The notes under the pieces are model-generated. The model worked only from the letters and a program-made list of their open reading frames with translations, did no database searches and had not been told where the DNA came from. Below are positions 8,477 through 17,104 of a DNA stretch of 64,000 nucleotides, piece after piece. Numbering within the stretch: the stretch's first letter is position 1; every line of letters begins with the position of its first letter. The translations under genes were made by a program, and so were the position numbers. This DNA is from Bacillus tuaregi (lineage in GTDB: Bacteria > Bacillota > Bacilli > Bacillales > Cytobacillaceae): the NCBI RefSeq assembly GCF_900104575.1, contig NZ_LT629731.1, positions 1,719,051-1,783,050 of the forward strand. Direction: 5' to 3'.

Positions 8477-9878
8477 GTATATTTATCAGCAAATCATCAG
8501 CCACATCAGCATCCTTGTCGTGGCTTTCCTCGTCCTGAGCATATTGTTTACTCATTATATTGAAACACTTGTCTATACCAATAAAGCGGATGAATTATCC
8601 GAGTATGGTGAAAATATCATTCATGATCTCCAGCTGAGCAGGGATGGCGGAGAGACAGTATTGAATGAATATAATCATGTCTTGAGTGGCAGGAACATCC
8701 AATATATGATTTTTGATGGTACTCGAAGAATAGTATATCCTACCGGCGGACGTATACTATTAAAAGATGAGGAATGGAATAAAATACAGGCTGGACAGAC
8801 CGTTACCGTGAAACAAGAAAGAAACCGTTTCGAGCAGGCCGTTACGTTTGTGCTTTTGCCTTATATAGAGCATGGTTCCTTTATAGGCGGAATTTTACTG
8901 ACTTCCCCTATTAGCGGCTCTAGAGAAATGATTTCACAAATCAATCAATACCTGTGGTATGCAGTCGTAGCCGCTCTTATTGTGGCAATCCTTTTAAGCT
9001 GGGTATTATCGAAGGTCCATGTGAACCGGATTAAAAGGCTTCAAGAAGCGACATCTTTAGTTTCCACAGGGGATTACAGTGTTAAGCTGCCTGCTTCAAA
9101 TTTTGATGAAATCGGTGAATTAGCAGAGGATTTCAATGAAATGGTACATAAATTGAAGGAATCGAATGAAGAAATTGAAAGCCTTGAAAACAGAAGGCGT
9201 CAATTTATGGTAGACGTATCCCATGAACTTCGAACCCCATTAACAACGATTAACGGTGTCATTCAAGGGCTAAAAAATAATATGATACCAGAAGCAGAAA
9301 AAGAAAAAAGCATCAGGTTAGTCAGTAAGGAAACAAATCGTTTAATCAGACTTGTGAATGAAAATCTTGATTATGAAAAAATTCGCTCTAACCAGGTGAA
9401 ACTGCAAAAATCAAACATAGAACTCCTAGATGCGCTAGAAATTATTAAAGATCAATTAGATATATTAGCAGATAAGAAAAATAATATCATCACAGTTGAA
9501 AGTGAACCACATGTCATGATTTATGCAGATTATGACCGATTAATTCAGATCCTGATTAATATTACTAAAAACAGCATTCAATTTACTGAAAATGGGATTA
9601 TTTCTTTAAGAGGGAAAGCTGGCTATAAAGAAACAATCATTGAAATTGAAGATAACGGAATAGGAATTGATCCAGAGGATGTTGAAAGTATTTGGCGTCG
9701 TTTTTATAAAGCAGACTTATCAAGGACGACAAATCCATACGGTGAATTTGGATTAGGTCTTTCGATTGTAAAAAAATTAGTACAACTTCATGATGGAGAG
9801 ATTGAAGTTATGAGTGAAAAAGGAAAGGGAGCAAAATTCATCATTCGTTTTCCCATTCGCGATCTTCAGAATGGATAA
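8466..9878 (+). CDS. yclK: sensor histidine kinase (YclK-like) partnered with the adjacent regulator
   Basis: A 470-residue membrane kinase. TM1 is at about residues 10-30, an extracytoplasmic sensor domain spans about 31-163, TM2 is at 164-182, and then come HAMP (about 183-235), HisKA with phosphoacceptor His253 in DVSHELRTP, and HATPase (N box KNSIQF, G1 DNGIGI, G2 GEFGLGLSIV). Start ATG 8466 overlaps the regulator stop, a standard coupled arrangement. The kinase and regulator pair resembles YclJK. The sensed signal is unknown. A CssS assignment was considered because of the neighbouring htrA-like gene but the sequence does not support it. Confidence 0.88.
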   Translation: MKIKYIYQQIISHISILVVAFLVLSILFTHYIETLVYTNKADELSEYGENIIHDLQLSRDGGETVLNEYNHVLSGRNIQYMIFDGTRRIVYPTGGRILLKDEEWNKIQAGQTVTVKQERNRFEQAVTFVLLPYIEHGSFIGGILLTSPISGSREMISQINQYLWYAVVAALIVAILLSWVLSKVHVNRIKRLQEATSLVSTGDYSVKLPASNFDEIGELAEDFNEMVHKLKESNEEIESLENRRRQFMVDVSHELRTPLTTINGVIQGLKNNMIPEAEKEKSIRLVSKETNRLIRLVNENLDYEKIRSNQVKLQKSNIELLDALEIIKDQLDILADKKNNIITVESEPHVMIYADYDRLIQILINITKNSIQFTENGIISLRGKAGYKETIIEIEDNGIGIDPEDVESIWRRFYKADLSRTTNPYGEFGLGLSIVKKLVQLHDGEIEVMSEKGKGAKFIIRFPIRDLQNG

Positions 9879-9886
9879 AAAGGCTG

Positions 9887-9918
9887 CATGCCTCTATGCA
9901 GGCCTTTTTTTCAATTGG
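9887..9918 (+). terminator. terminator of the two-component operon
   Basis: AAAAGGCTGCAT and ATGCAGGCCTTTT form a long stem around CCTCT, followed by a T run. Confidence 0.8.
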
Positions 9919-10098
9919 GCATTGTTGATAGGATTCGGAAAAGGGAATAAGAGTCTAAAAGTTGCAAATTGTGTCCGAAAAGACCTATACAAGTTTGTGA
10001 TTTAACACCTCATTCAAAACTTGTTAATAGTTTATTCATATTTTAACGATAAGCTTGGTTAATGTTTAAGAATAATGGATGACATGGAGGTATTTACT

Positions 10099-10989
10099 TT
10101 GAAGAATTTGGTGAATAAAAAAACAGTAATGACTATTGCCGGAGCAGCAGTCATTCTATTAGCTGTTATCTTTGGGACGGCTTTTTCTAAAAAGGATGTT
10201 ATTGCAAGTGTTGAAGGAAGCCCGATTACGAAGGATGAGTTATATGATGCGTTAGTCAAACAATATGGGACTAGCACGATAAGTTACTTAATAGATAACA
10301 AAATTGTGGAGCAGGAGGCGGAGAAGGAAAATATAACGATTTCTGAAGAGGAAATAGAAAAAGAAATGCAAACGTATATAGATGCTAATGGTGGGGAAGA
10401 AGCATTTAATAATGCCATAGAGCAGTCTGGCGTAACAAAAAAGGATATTGAAAAGGAAATCATAAACTATTTAAGTATAGTCAAGCTCCTCGAATCTAAC
10501 ATTGAGATTACCGATGAAGAAATTGAAACTTATTTTGAGGAAAACAAGGAATCATATAACGAGCCTGAGCAGGTTGAGGCAAGTCATATTCTCGTTGTCG
10601 ATGAAACCACTGCAAATGAAGTAAAGGAAAAGCTTACAGCAGGAGAGGATTTTGCAGAATTGGCAAAGGAATATTCGACAGATGCTTCTAATGCAGAAAA
10701 TGGTGGAGAACTAGGATTCTTTTCAAGAGGAGAAATGGCTGAAGCGTTTGAAGAAACAGCCTTTTCAATGAATAAGGGGGATATAAGTGACCCTGTTCAA
10801 ACAGACTTTGGATTTCATATTCTCAAAGTGACTGATAAAAAAGAAGCAAAAGAAGCGATGTTAGCGGATTATAAAAAGGAAATAAAACAAACTATTTTTG
10901 ATCAAAAGCTGCAAACTGAATATAGTACTTGGATGACTGAGAAAAGAGAAAAACTGAAAATAGAAAACACATTGTCAAAGGAAGAATAA
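10099..10989 (+). CDS. PrsA-like parvulin peptidyl-prolyl isomerase, membrane-anchored
   Basis: A 296-residue foldase. An N-terminal hydrophobic segment (about residues 10-27) is followed by a SurA/PrsA N-terminal helical region and a parvulin domain (about 150-245) with the characteristic ASHILV, EYSTD, GGELGFF and GFHILKV motifs. Parvulins catalyse cis-trans isomerisation of X-Pro bonds and help exported proteins fold outside the membrane. PrsA proper is a lipoprotein, but here no Cys follows the hydrophobic segment (AVIFGTAFSKKD), so the protein is probably anchored by the uncleaved helix. The start is TTG 10099 behind TGGAGG (10085-10090); the upstream in-frame ATG 10075 has no binding site. 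Confidence 0.85.
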   Translation: MKNLVNKKTVMTIAGAAVILLAVIFGTAFSKKDVIASVEGSPITKDELYDALVKQYGTSTISYLIDNKIVEQEAEKENITISEEEIEKEMQTYIDANGGEEAFNNAIEQSGVTKKDIEKEIINYLSIVKLLESNIEITDEEIETYFEENKESYNEPEQVEASHILVVDETTANEVKEKLTAGEDFAELAKEYSTDASNAENGGELGFFSRGEMAEAFEETAFSMNKGDISDPVQTDFGFHILKVTDKKEAKEAMLADYKKEIKQTIFDQKLQTEYSTWMTEKREKLKIENTLSKEE

Positions 10990-10998
10990 GAAACGCAT

Positions 10999-11030
10999 GA
11001 GAGAAGAGCTTTTGCTTTTCTCTCATTTTT
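10999..11030 (+). terminator. terminator after prsA-like gene
   Basis: GAGAGAAGAGC and GCTTTTCTCTC pair around TTTT, followed by ATTTTT. Confidence 0.7.
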
Positions 11031-11109
11031 CATCGTCAGTTCATTTTTTTCTATTTTTTGGGCAATCTATCATTTGTAAACAAAACCAAATTTTAGGAGG
11101 ATTTTACAG

Positions 11110-11835
11110 ATGAAGAAGTTGTTTATTATGTTGATTTTGGCTTGTGGTTTAACAATTGGATACAATCATGCAGATGCTATAGAAGAAAATAATAATACAG
11201 ATTTCAACGATAGAATAGAACATCGAGAAAAGCTCAAACATAATAGTGAATTTATTAAAAAGCGCGCACAAGAATTGGGAATTAATTTGGATGGAAAAGA
11301 TACAGAAACCATTGTGAAAGAAATAAAAGCCGTTTATTTAGTAAAGCAAGCAAAAGCATTAGGAATTGAGACAAACGGGAAGGATACGGACACGTTAGCG
11401 AAGGAAGTCAGGGATGTATTTATTAAGAAGAAGGCAACCGAACTAGGCCTTTCAACGGAAGGGAAGGATAATCAGCAGCTAGCACAGGAAGTAAGAGAAA
11501 CAACGATAAAGAATAAAGCAAGGGAGCTAGGTATTTCTGTTGAAGGGAAGGAGCTATCAGATTTATCCCATGAAGTCCATAAAGCCTCTATTATTAAGGA
11601 AGCGAATGAATGGGGAATCTCTACAGAGGGGAAAAAACTACACCAGCTCGCACATGAGGTTCGTGAAAAAAGAATTCTAGAAGGTGCCAAAAAATTAGGC
11701 ATAAAGACAGAGGGAAAAGCAATCCGTGAAATTATAGAAGAAATCTTCACGAATCACCGAGAAGAAGCGGTTAAACTCAAATTATTTCCATTCCATGAAG
11801 AACGTTATCTCATGCTTGATGAGCAAAAAGGATGA
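11110..11835 (+). CDS. secreted protein made of six 28-residue repeats
   Basis: A 241-residue protein with a signal peptide (MKKLFIMLILACGLTIG, likely cleaved after ADA near residue 23). Residues about 49-216 are six tandem 28-residue repeats, marked by Gly57, 85, 113, 141, 169 and 197. The pattern is K/R-A-x-E-L-G-I-x-x-x-GK-x-x-x-x-L-A-x-E-V-R. Each unit looks like two short helices around an LGI-x-x-x-GK turn, giving an extended alpha-helical, highly charged rod. The ribosome binding site is AGGAGG at 11095-11100. I do not recognise a functional family. The Cys in the signal region (ACGLT) is poorly placed for a lipobox, so a lipoprotein is possible but less likely. Monocistronic; the neighbours give no functional hint. 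Confidence 0.7.
   Translation: MKKLFIMLILACGLTIGYNHADAIEENNNTDFNDRIEHREKLKHNSEFIKKRAQELGINLDGKDTETIVKEIKAVYLVKQAKALGIETNGKDTDTLAKEVRDVFIKKKATELGLSTEGKDNQQLAQEVRETTIKNKARELGISVEGKELSDLSHEVHKASIIKEANEWGISTEGKKLHQLAHEVREKRILEGAKKLGIKTEGKAIREIIEEIFTNHREEAVKLKLFPFHEERYLMLDEQKG
11254..11757 (+). repeat. six tandem 84-bp coding repeats
   Basis: In-frame repeats encoding 28 residues each inside the secreted repeat protein. At DNA level the units have diverged, so the array is old rather than a recent expansion. Confidence 0.75.
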
Positions 11836-12058
11836 GAATACTAAGGTGAATCTAAATAATTTGGTGTAAGCTCTCTGGTTGTAAAAGATTGTTGCCTTAA
11901 GCCAACAATTTGGGTTTATTCTTGTCTCCCCTCCATTTCTATAGTAATATTTATTATAGAATGAACCTCTTACGGATATGATGTCAATTGCTTCTGCTTT
12001 AATGTGATGACCTCGTAGTTTCGTTGAAGTCTTGGTTCTTATATGGAGGGGAAAATTG

Positions 12059-12487
12059 TTGCCGACACCCAGTATGGAAGACTATATAGAGCAGATTTAT
12101 CTTTTAACAGAAAAAAAAGGTTATGCACGAGTATCTGATATAGCTGAGAATTTATCAGTGCATCCCTCTTCCGTAACAAAAATGGTCCAAAAGCTGGATA
12201 AGGATCAATATCTTGTGTATGAAAAATACCGAGGATTAAGTCTGACATCTAAAGGAAAAAAAGTAGGTCAACGTTTAGTCTATCGCCACGAGCTGCTTGA
12301 ACAGTTTTTACGTGTTATTGGTGTAAAAGAGGAAACAATTTATGAGGATGTAGAGGGAATTGAACATCACTTAAGCTGGGAGTCTATTGATCGTATCGTT
12401 GACCTTGTTCAATATTTCGAAGAAGATGAAAAGAGAATGATAGATCTACGTAATATCCAATTAAAAAATGAGGATCAACAGCCATAG
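12059..12487 (+). CDS. mntR: manganese-responsive repressor MntR
   Basis: A 142-residue DtxR-family regulator: winged helix-turn-helix (about 5-70) and dimerisation domain (about 75-135). Choosing TTG 12059 as start gives [12 protein letters not shown] and places the Mn2+ ligands exactly at the published MntR positions: Asp8, Glu11, His77, Glu99, Glu102 and His103. The binding site GGAGGGG at 12045-12051 is 7 nt before this TTG; a longer frame from TTG 12032 is therefore not used. The length equals B. subtilis MntR. With Mn2+ bound it represses manganese uptake genes and activates Mn efflux. A TerC-family gene, also tied to Mn handling, lies about 12 kb downstream. The gene is followed directly by a terminator. 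Confidence 0.96.
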   Translation: MPTPSMEDYIEQIYLLTEKKGYARVSDIAENLSVHPSSVTKMVQKLDKDQYLVYEKYRGLSLTSKGKKVGQRLVYRHELLEQFLRVIGVKEETIYEDVEGIEHHLSWESIDRIVDLVQYFEEDEKRMIDLRNIQLKNEDQQP

Positions 12488-12495
12488 CATGAAAA

Positions 12496-12533
12496 GAAAT
12501 CCACCTGTGTAAAGGTAAAGGTGGATTTTTTTA
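12496..12533 (+). terminator. terminator of mntR
   Basis: AAATCCACC and GGTGGATTT pair around an A/G-rich loop, followed by a T run. It lies between convergent genes and may serve both. Confidence 0.8.
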
Positions 12534-12746
12534 TTAAAATAATGGATATTCATCAAATGAGCTGAGCATTCCAGGAGTTAAATAGTTGCTTCCATCATGC
12601 CCTTCCATAATATCGACTCCGTCAATGATTCCTTCCTCCGCTTCCTGTAGAGCCTTTCGATAGGAAATCACTCTTCCTGTAGAGGTTTGGAAGCTGATAA
12701 TATCTCCCAAAAAATTACGTTGAATTGCCACTAATTGTTCAGCCAT
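12534..12746 (-). CDS. small DUF3892-like protein
   Basis: A 70-residue cytoplasmic protein starting MAEQLVAIQRNFLGDIISF. The start is chosen because GGAGG (plus-strand 12753-12757) sits 6 nt upstream of the ATG at 12744-12746; the longer frame starting MDWRN includes that binding site. The sequence (GRVISYRKALQEAEEGIIDGVDIMEG, split here only for description) resembles small DUF3892 proteins common in Bacillaceae, whose function is unknown. It is convergent with mntR. Confidence 0.75.
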   Translation of the reverse strand: MAEQLVAIQRNFLGDIISFQTSTGRVISYRKALQEAEEGIIDGVDIMEGHDGSNYLTPGMLSSFDEYPLF

Positions 12747-12854
12747 CGTATTCCTCCAATCCATTTTCTTCTTTTCATTAGATTATGTTAGGCAAAATCT
12801 CTTTTATTCATTCAATATTGAATATGAAAAGAAAAAATATATGCGTCGAGAAAT

Positions 12855-12885
12855 AAAAAAAGTCCCAAGTGAAGCTGGGACGTTT
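12855..12885 (-). terminator. terminator of the minus-strand protease gene
   Basis: On the minus strand GTCCCA-GCTTCACT-TGGGAC is followed by TTTTTTTATTT, just past the stop of the gene at 12901. Confidence 0.75.
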
Positions 12886-12900
12886 CATGATCAAACTTGG

Positions 12901-14238
12901 TTATTCATTTTTCTTTTCCTCGTCCTCATCCTGTTGTTTCTTCAGAGCAAGTAAGACATCCTCCATATCAATCTTACCATCTCCATTTAAATCAGGGATG
13001 CTGTCATTTGGGACTGATTGGACAACTGCTTGCTTTGGTTTCAAGACAAAGGTAAATATCATTAAGAAAATAATGATAAGCGCTGCAACACCATCGATAA
13101 TATAGAACATCATTTTATATTTTGACCAGAGAATTTTACTGTCATCTGCTTTTTTCTCTGAGTTAGAAATATAGTGTTTAATCTCAGAATGATTTGGGAA
13201 AATTCTAGCTACTGCTTCAAATTTCTCCAATGCATCTTTATAGTAGCTGCCCCAATAGAGTTCTAATCCTTCTTTAAAGAGCTTATCTGTGCTGCTGTTT
13301 TCATTTTTGGCTCCTGCCTGATTGACAAATTCCTTTACAGTATTAACTGGGACTGCAAAATTAAAGCCTTGAACCTCAGGACCAAATGTTAATAAACCAA
13401 TGATTTCACCTTTGTCATTAATAACAGGTCCACCGCTATTGCCGTGGGTGGCAGCAGCATCAATTTGAATAACAGGGCTTCCACCTTGCTGGAGTGTCTT
13501 GGAAGTAGCTGTAATTTGACCGGCGTTCATGGAGGACTCCAATGCCGAGTCGGGTGACAGAAGCTCTGAATCAGCAGCCCCAGGATAGCCGATAACCCAA
13601 ATATTATTCTGGTCTTCAATTGTTTCAGAGTCCCCCAGTGTTAAGGTAGGTAGGTTTTTTCCTTCAATTTTTAACACTGCTACATCTTTTCCTTCATTAA
13701 AAGGGGCACCGTAGCTTTTTACTTCACCATCCAGAACATCTCCACCAGGTAAGACAACCTTCTGTACTCTTGTGACCGTTGTGTACACAAGGAAATTCCA
13801 CAGATATTCATAGGCAATACTATAATCCTCCTGGTAATACTCTGCGACAATCGCTGCCAGCTGTTCCAAACCGGCTGTTGCGATATCGACATCCTCCATT
13901 TGGGAGGTCTCGACCACATGGGCATTCGTGACAACGTAGCCGATAGGACTAATAATGGCTCCAGACCCTGAACCGCCAACTATTGTTTGATAATTCAACT
14001 CCTGTAAAATAGCATCAACCTCAAGACCTACTTCGGTGTAATAGTCGTAAAACTGCCAATCTACAATGGCGTAATCAATAATACGGACAACAGCTGGCTT
14101 TGAGTATTCTGATAATTTTTGAGCCTGCGATATTTTAGAAGTATCAGGCTTGATATTGATCAAGAAAAAGGACGTAACAATTACGGCGATAAGCAAAATG
14201 CTGATGGGTATCGTATAAAGGGCTCTTTTTTTCATCAT
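12901..14238 (-). CDS. membrane trypsin-like serine protease with cytoplasmic EF-hand tail
   Basis: A 445-residue protein with a double membrane anchor. TM1 is at about residues 8-28, an S1C trypsin-like domain follows with His107 (TNAHVV), Asp185 (GKDVAVL) and Ser268 (HGNSGGP), then a TPR-like helical hairpin (about 315-355), TM2 (about 377-400) and a C-terminal segment carrying one EF-hand/dockerin-type loop DLNGDGKIDMED at 416-427. No PDZ domain is visible. The topology places the protease outside and the putative Ca2+ loop on the other side of the membrane, inside. The start is ATG 14236-14238 behind AAAGAGGTGAGC; a second ATG follows directly. A long insertion (about 110-170) between His and Asp is unusual for HtrA relatives. 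Likely a regulated surface protease; the substrate is unknown. Confidence 0.8.
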   Translation of the reverse strand: MMKKRALYTIPISILLIAVIVTSFFLINIKPDTSKISQAQKLSEYSKPAVVRIIDYAIVDWQFYDYYTEVGLEVDAILQELNYQTIVGGSGSGAIISPIGYVVTNAHVVETSQMEDVDIATAGLEQLAAIVAEYYQEDYSIAYEYLWNFLVYTTVTRVQKVVLPGGDVLDGEVKSYGAPFNEGKDVAVLKIEGKNLPTLTLGDSETIEDQNNIWVIGYPGAADSELLSPDSALESSMNAGQITATSKTLQQGGSPVIQIDAAATHGNSGGPVINDKGEIIGLLTFGPEVQGFNFAVPVNTVKEFVNQAGAKNENSSTDKLFKEGLELYWGSYYKDALEKFEAVARIFPNHSEIKHYISNSEKKADDSKILWSKYKMMFYIIDGVAALIIIFLMIFTFVLKPKQAVVQSVPNDSIPDLNGDGKIDMEDVLLALKKQQDEDEEKKNE

Positions 14239-14483
14239 GCTCACCTCTTTAAGCAGATTATGGGCACTTATAATCAAATACAATATATTCAGTAAGTCCG
14301 AGAATTAAATTTTGTACACGTAAATAAATAAGCAGTTTTGGATAAGGCTAAGAATGGATATCTAATAAGTATAAAATATGGACAAATAGGCTATGAAGAG
14401 GAATCTGTGACTGTAGAAAGAATATATAAGAAAGGCTAGTTAAGGTAATTAGGGGATTATTATAGTATGAAAGGCGGAGGAGA

Positions 14484-15179
14484 ATGAATAGATACTCAGT
14501 AGAGGAATTTGTTAACGAAACGAAGCAACAGGACAGAGGTGAGGGACTGTTTGAACTAGAAACTCAAAGGCTATTGGAGATTAATTTAACAGATAAAATA
14601 TGGACAAAAGCCGGTGCAATGGTTTCTTATCGCGGCAATATTAAATTTGAAAGAGAGGGTGTTTTTGAACACGGTATAGGGAAAATGTTAAAGAAAACAC
14701 TAACGGGTGAAGGATCCTCATTAATGAAAGCAAGCGGGCACGGGAAATTGTATGTCGCAGACCAAGGGAAGAAAATCTCGATTCTTCAATTAAATGGTGA
14801 GTCTTTATTTGTGAATGGTAATGATCTTTTGGCCTTTGAACCGAGTATCAATTGGGATATTAAATTAATGAAGAGAATAGCAGGAATGCTGTCGGGAGGC
14901 TTATTTAATGTAAAGCTGGAGGGAAGAGGGTTAGTGGCCATAACGTCACATTACGAGCCGCTCACCTTACTGGTCACACCTGATAATCCTGTTTTCACTG
15001 ACCCCAATGCGACAGTAGCCTGGTCAGGCAGTTTAGAGCCAGAATTTGTCACGGATATTTCCTTCAAAACCTTTATAGGCAGAGGAAGCGGTGAGTCGAT
15101 TCAAATGAAATTTTCTGGAAATGGGTTTGTCGTCATCCAGCCGTTTGAAGAGGTGTATTTCAAGCAATCTAATAATTAA
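14484..15179 (+). CDS. AIM24 family protein
   Basis: A 231-residue soluble protein of the AIM24 (tryptophan-RNA attenuator-like beta fold) family. Typical features are the central region with GHGKLYVAD and SLFVNGNDLLAFEP, and the C-terminal GRGSGESIQMKFSG. Bacterial members have no settled function. The ribosome binding site is GGAGGAG ending close to ATG 14484, so spacing is short, and a 6-codon ORF (ATG at 14467) overlaps the start. Monocistronic, with a shared terminator to the convergent metA. Confidence 0.82.
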   Translation: MNRYSVEEFVNETKQQDRGEGLFELETQRLLEINLTDKIWTKAGAMVSYRGNIKFEREGVFEHGIGKMLKKTLTGEGSSLMKASGHGKLYVADQGKKISILQLNGESLFVNGNDLLAFEPSINWDIKLMKRIAGMLSGGLFNVKLEGRGLVAITSHYEPLTLLVTPDNPVFTDPNATVAWSGSLEPEFVTDISFKTFIGRGSGESIQMKFSGNGFVVIQPFEEVYFKQSNN

Positions 15180-15186
15180 GCACATA

Positions 15187-15226
15187 AAAAAATCCCTTGG
15201 TTTCGATCGGAATCAAGGGATTTTAA
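15187..15226. terminator. bidirectional terminator between the AIM24 gene and metA
   Basis: AAAATCCCTTG and CAAGGGATTTT form a perfect stem with A and T runs on both sides, suited to both converging genes. Confidence 0.85.
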
Positions 15227-15264
15227 GTGTTGGTCTACATTAAACGCACAAGCTTCTTACCTTT

Positions 15265-16173
15265 TCAATTCCACTCATATGGCGTTTCTTGGTATACATA
15301 ATAATTAAGCCAATTCGAAAACAGTAGGTGTGCATGTGATCGCCACCGGTTCAAAGGCTGTTTTTTCGGGTCATTTTCGGGAAAATAGTTTTCCGGAATT
15401 TTAACGTCAATTCCCCGTTTACAATCACGTTCGTATTCCTCTGCTAATGTTTGGGCATCGTATTCTAAATGACCTGTCACCATAATTTGCTTACCGCCAT
15501 TTGCACACATAATAAATGGTCCAGCCTCAGGAGAGGAGGATAAAATTTTTATTTCAGAACATTTTTCCAGGTCCTCAAGTGCCACATCCGTATATCTAGA
15601 ATGGGGGGCAAGATACAAATCGTCAAAACCTCGTAATAATTTTTCAGAATGATCATTAATGATATGTGAGTAGATACCAGAGCATTTCTCTGGAAGTTCA
15701 AATTTATTGATATCAAAATGATAAAATAATGCGGCCTGTGCTCCCCAGCAGATATGCAATGTTGAGGTGACATTGGTTTTTGTCCATTTCATAATTTCAA
15801 TCAGTTCATCCCAATATTCGACGTTCTTAAAGGGCATCATTTCAACAGGTGCACCGGTAATGATCATACCGTCAAATTTTCGATCCTTAATATTTGCGAA
15901 CGTAGTGTAAAACTGTTCTAGATGCAACGGACTGGTATTTTTTGATTCATACGTGGCTGTTTTAAGAAAGGAAATATTAACCTGTAAAGGAGTGTTTCCA
16001 AGCAGCCTAAGTAATTGTGTTTCAGTTTTTTCTTTTTCCGGCATTAAGTTTAGTATAACTATATTTAAAGGACGGATATCTTGTTGACTTGCCCGTTCAT
16101 CATCCATGATAAAAATATTTTCATTTTCAAGTATTTCCCGCGCAGGTAACAGTTTCGGTAGTTTTATTGGCAA
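15265..16173 (-). CDS. metA: homoserine O-acetyltransferase (MetA family)
   Basis: A 302-residue MetA-family acyltransferase for the first committed step of methionine synthesis. TTG 16171-16173 is chosen as start because it gives [15 protein letters not shown], the family N-terminus, and GAGGG lies upstream; the longer frame from 16230 adds 19 non-homologous residues. Visible features are the catalytic Cys in LHICWGAQA, His in TGHLEYD and the C-terminus [16 protein letters not shown]. Residue 111, in TGAPVE, is Glu; published work on the B. cereus enzyme links Glu at this position to acetyl-CoA rather than succinyl-CoA use. No S-box or T-box leader was seen in the 131-nt upstream region, which it shares with the divergent gene at 16305. 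Confidence 0.94.
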   Translation of the reverse strand: MPIKLPKLLPAREILENENIFIMDDERASQQDIRPLNIVILNLMPEKEKTETQLLRLLGNTPLQVNISFLKTATYESKNTSPLHLEQFYTTFANIKDRKFDGMIITGAPVEMMPFKNVEYWDELIEIMKWTKTNVTSTLHICWGAQAALFYHFDINKFELPEKCSGIYSHIINDHSEKLLRGFDDLYLAPHSRYTDVALEDLEKCSEIKILSSSPEAGPFIMCANGGKQIMVTGHLEYDAQTLAEEYERDCKRGIDVKIPENYFPENDPKKQPLNRWRSHAHLLFSNWLNYYVYQETPYEWN

Positions 16174-16304
16174 GGAATCATCCCTCTTTTCCTTTTTTTC
16201 AATAAATTTATTATAATAACCTTTATTCAATGTCGCAATCTTAAACGTTCAAGTAATGTGAAATTTAATAATAATCTTATAAATAAGTAAACGAGGGGTA
16301 TTAT

Positions 16305-16826
16305 ATGTTTGATCCAACTGCATTTGAAAATATGAGAGTCGTGATGGAAGGATGTTTTTATGACAAGGATTTGAATGGAGAAATTTTGATTACTGACCGG
16401 AATGACTATATGAACAGTGCAAAATTATCCCGTACATACAATCTTTCTTTTCAATTGGCAAAGCCAAATCCAGTAGGGACCTGTCGTTTTTGTCTAAAGG
16501 CAGATTTAACAAACTTATCAGCTGAACTGCTTCCTGCTAAACATTTAGACATGTATTCAGGCTGTAAGGTAACGATTGAATTTATGTTTGAGTCCGGCTT
16601 CGAGAAAGAAGGACTTGAGAGAATTGCTAACATCCTCAAAGAAGTATGGGGTGAAAGAACCATTAAGCTGACATGCTCCTATGAACCATTAATGTTTAAA
16701 CAAATAGCAAACTATCATGCGCTCATTTCATTTGATCGAATTTTGACAGAGGAGCAGATAGATGATTTGGTTGTTATGACAGATTATATGCTCCTAACTC
16801 TAGAAAAATTAGAAGCATCCCTGTAA
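16305..16826 (+). CDS. conserved hypothetical protein
   Basis: A 173-residue soluble protein that I do not recognise. It begins MFDPTAFENMRVVMEG, has no signal peptide or membrane helix, and is rich in alternating beta-type stretches (KVTIEFMFESGF, TIKLTCSYEPL), ending with a helix (EEQIDDLVVMTDYMLLTLEKL). Cys residues are scattered without a CxxC motif except CRFC near residues 60-63. The ribosome binding site is GAGGGG at 16292-16297. It is divergent from metA and stands alone, so context does not indicate a function. Confidence 0.75.
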   Translation: MFDPTAFENMRVVMEGCFYDKDLNGEILITDRNDYMNSAKLSRTYNLSFQLAKPNPVGTCRFCLKADLTNLSAELLPAKHLDMYSGCKVTIEFMFESGFEKEGLERIANILKEVWGERTIKLTCSYEPLMFKQIANYHALISFDRILTEEQIDDLVVMTDYMLLTLEKLEASL

Positions 16827-16894
16827 ATGCTAGCTATTGTTAACCTTTTGAATTTTGCGAACTATGTCGAATCTAGTAGAAATTGAAATATAAT

Positions 16895-16938
16895 TGTAAT
16901 ATTTCTATTACATAACTGATAAGATAGAATGCTATACT
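16895..16938 (+). promoter_or_regulatory. candidate WalR-type box and promoter of the cwlO-like gene
   Basis: TGTAAT-ATTTC-TATTAC at 16895-16911 matches the WalR direct repeat TGTWAH-N5-TGTWAH at 11 of 12 defined positions. The same bases form a perfect inverted repeat TGTAATA-N4-TATTACA. A -10 hexamer TATACT follows at 16933-16938 with no good -35, as expected for an activated promoter. In B. subtilis cwlO is a WalR target; binding here is an inference. Confidence 0.45.
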
Positions 16939-17104
16939 AGCACTGTTGTGAAAAAACAAATTGCAAAAAATGAGATTTGCAACTATTGATCAATGATATG
17001 GAAGCGGTAAATCTTTAATACATAGTGAAAAAATGAGACAAGTTCGGCAAAACATACTTGATTATTTTAAAAGGTTTGGCTGCAGAGCGCAGGGAGGATT
17101 TTGT

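Noticed and set aside
7772-9878. Two-component pair considered as CssRS because of the adjacent htrA-like gene
   Set aside because: The regulator and kinase sequences are closer to YclJ and YclK as I recall them; the neighbourhood alone is not enough.
16895-16912. Possible TnrA box before the cwlO-like gene
   Set aside because: The half sites TGTAA and TTACA are separated by 8 bp instead of the required 7; a WalR-type reading fits better.
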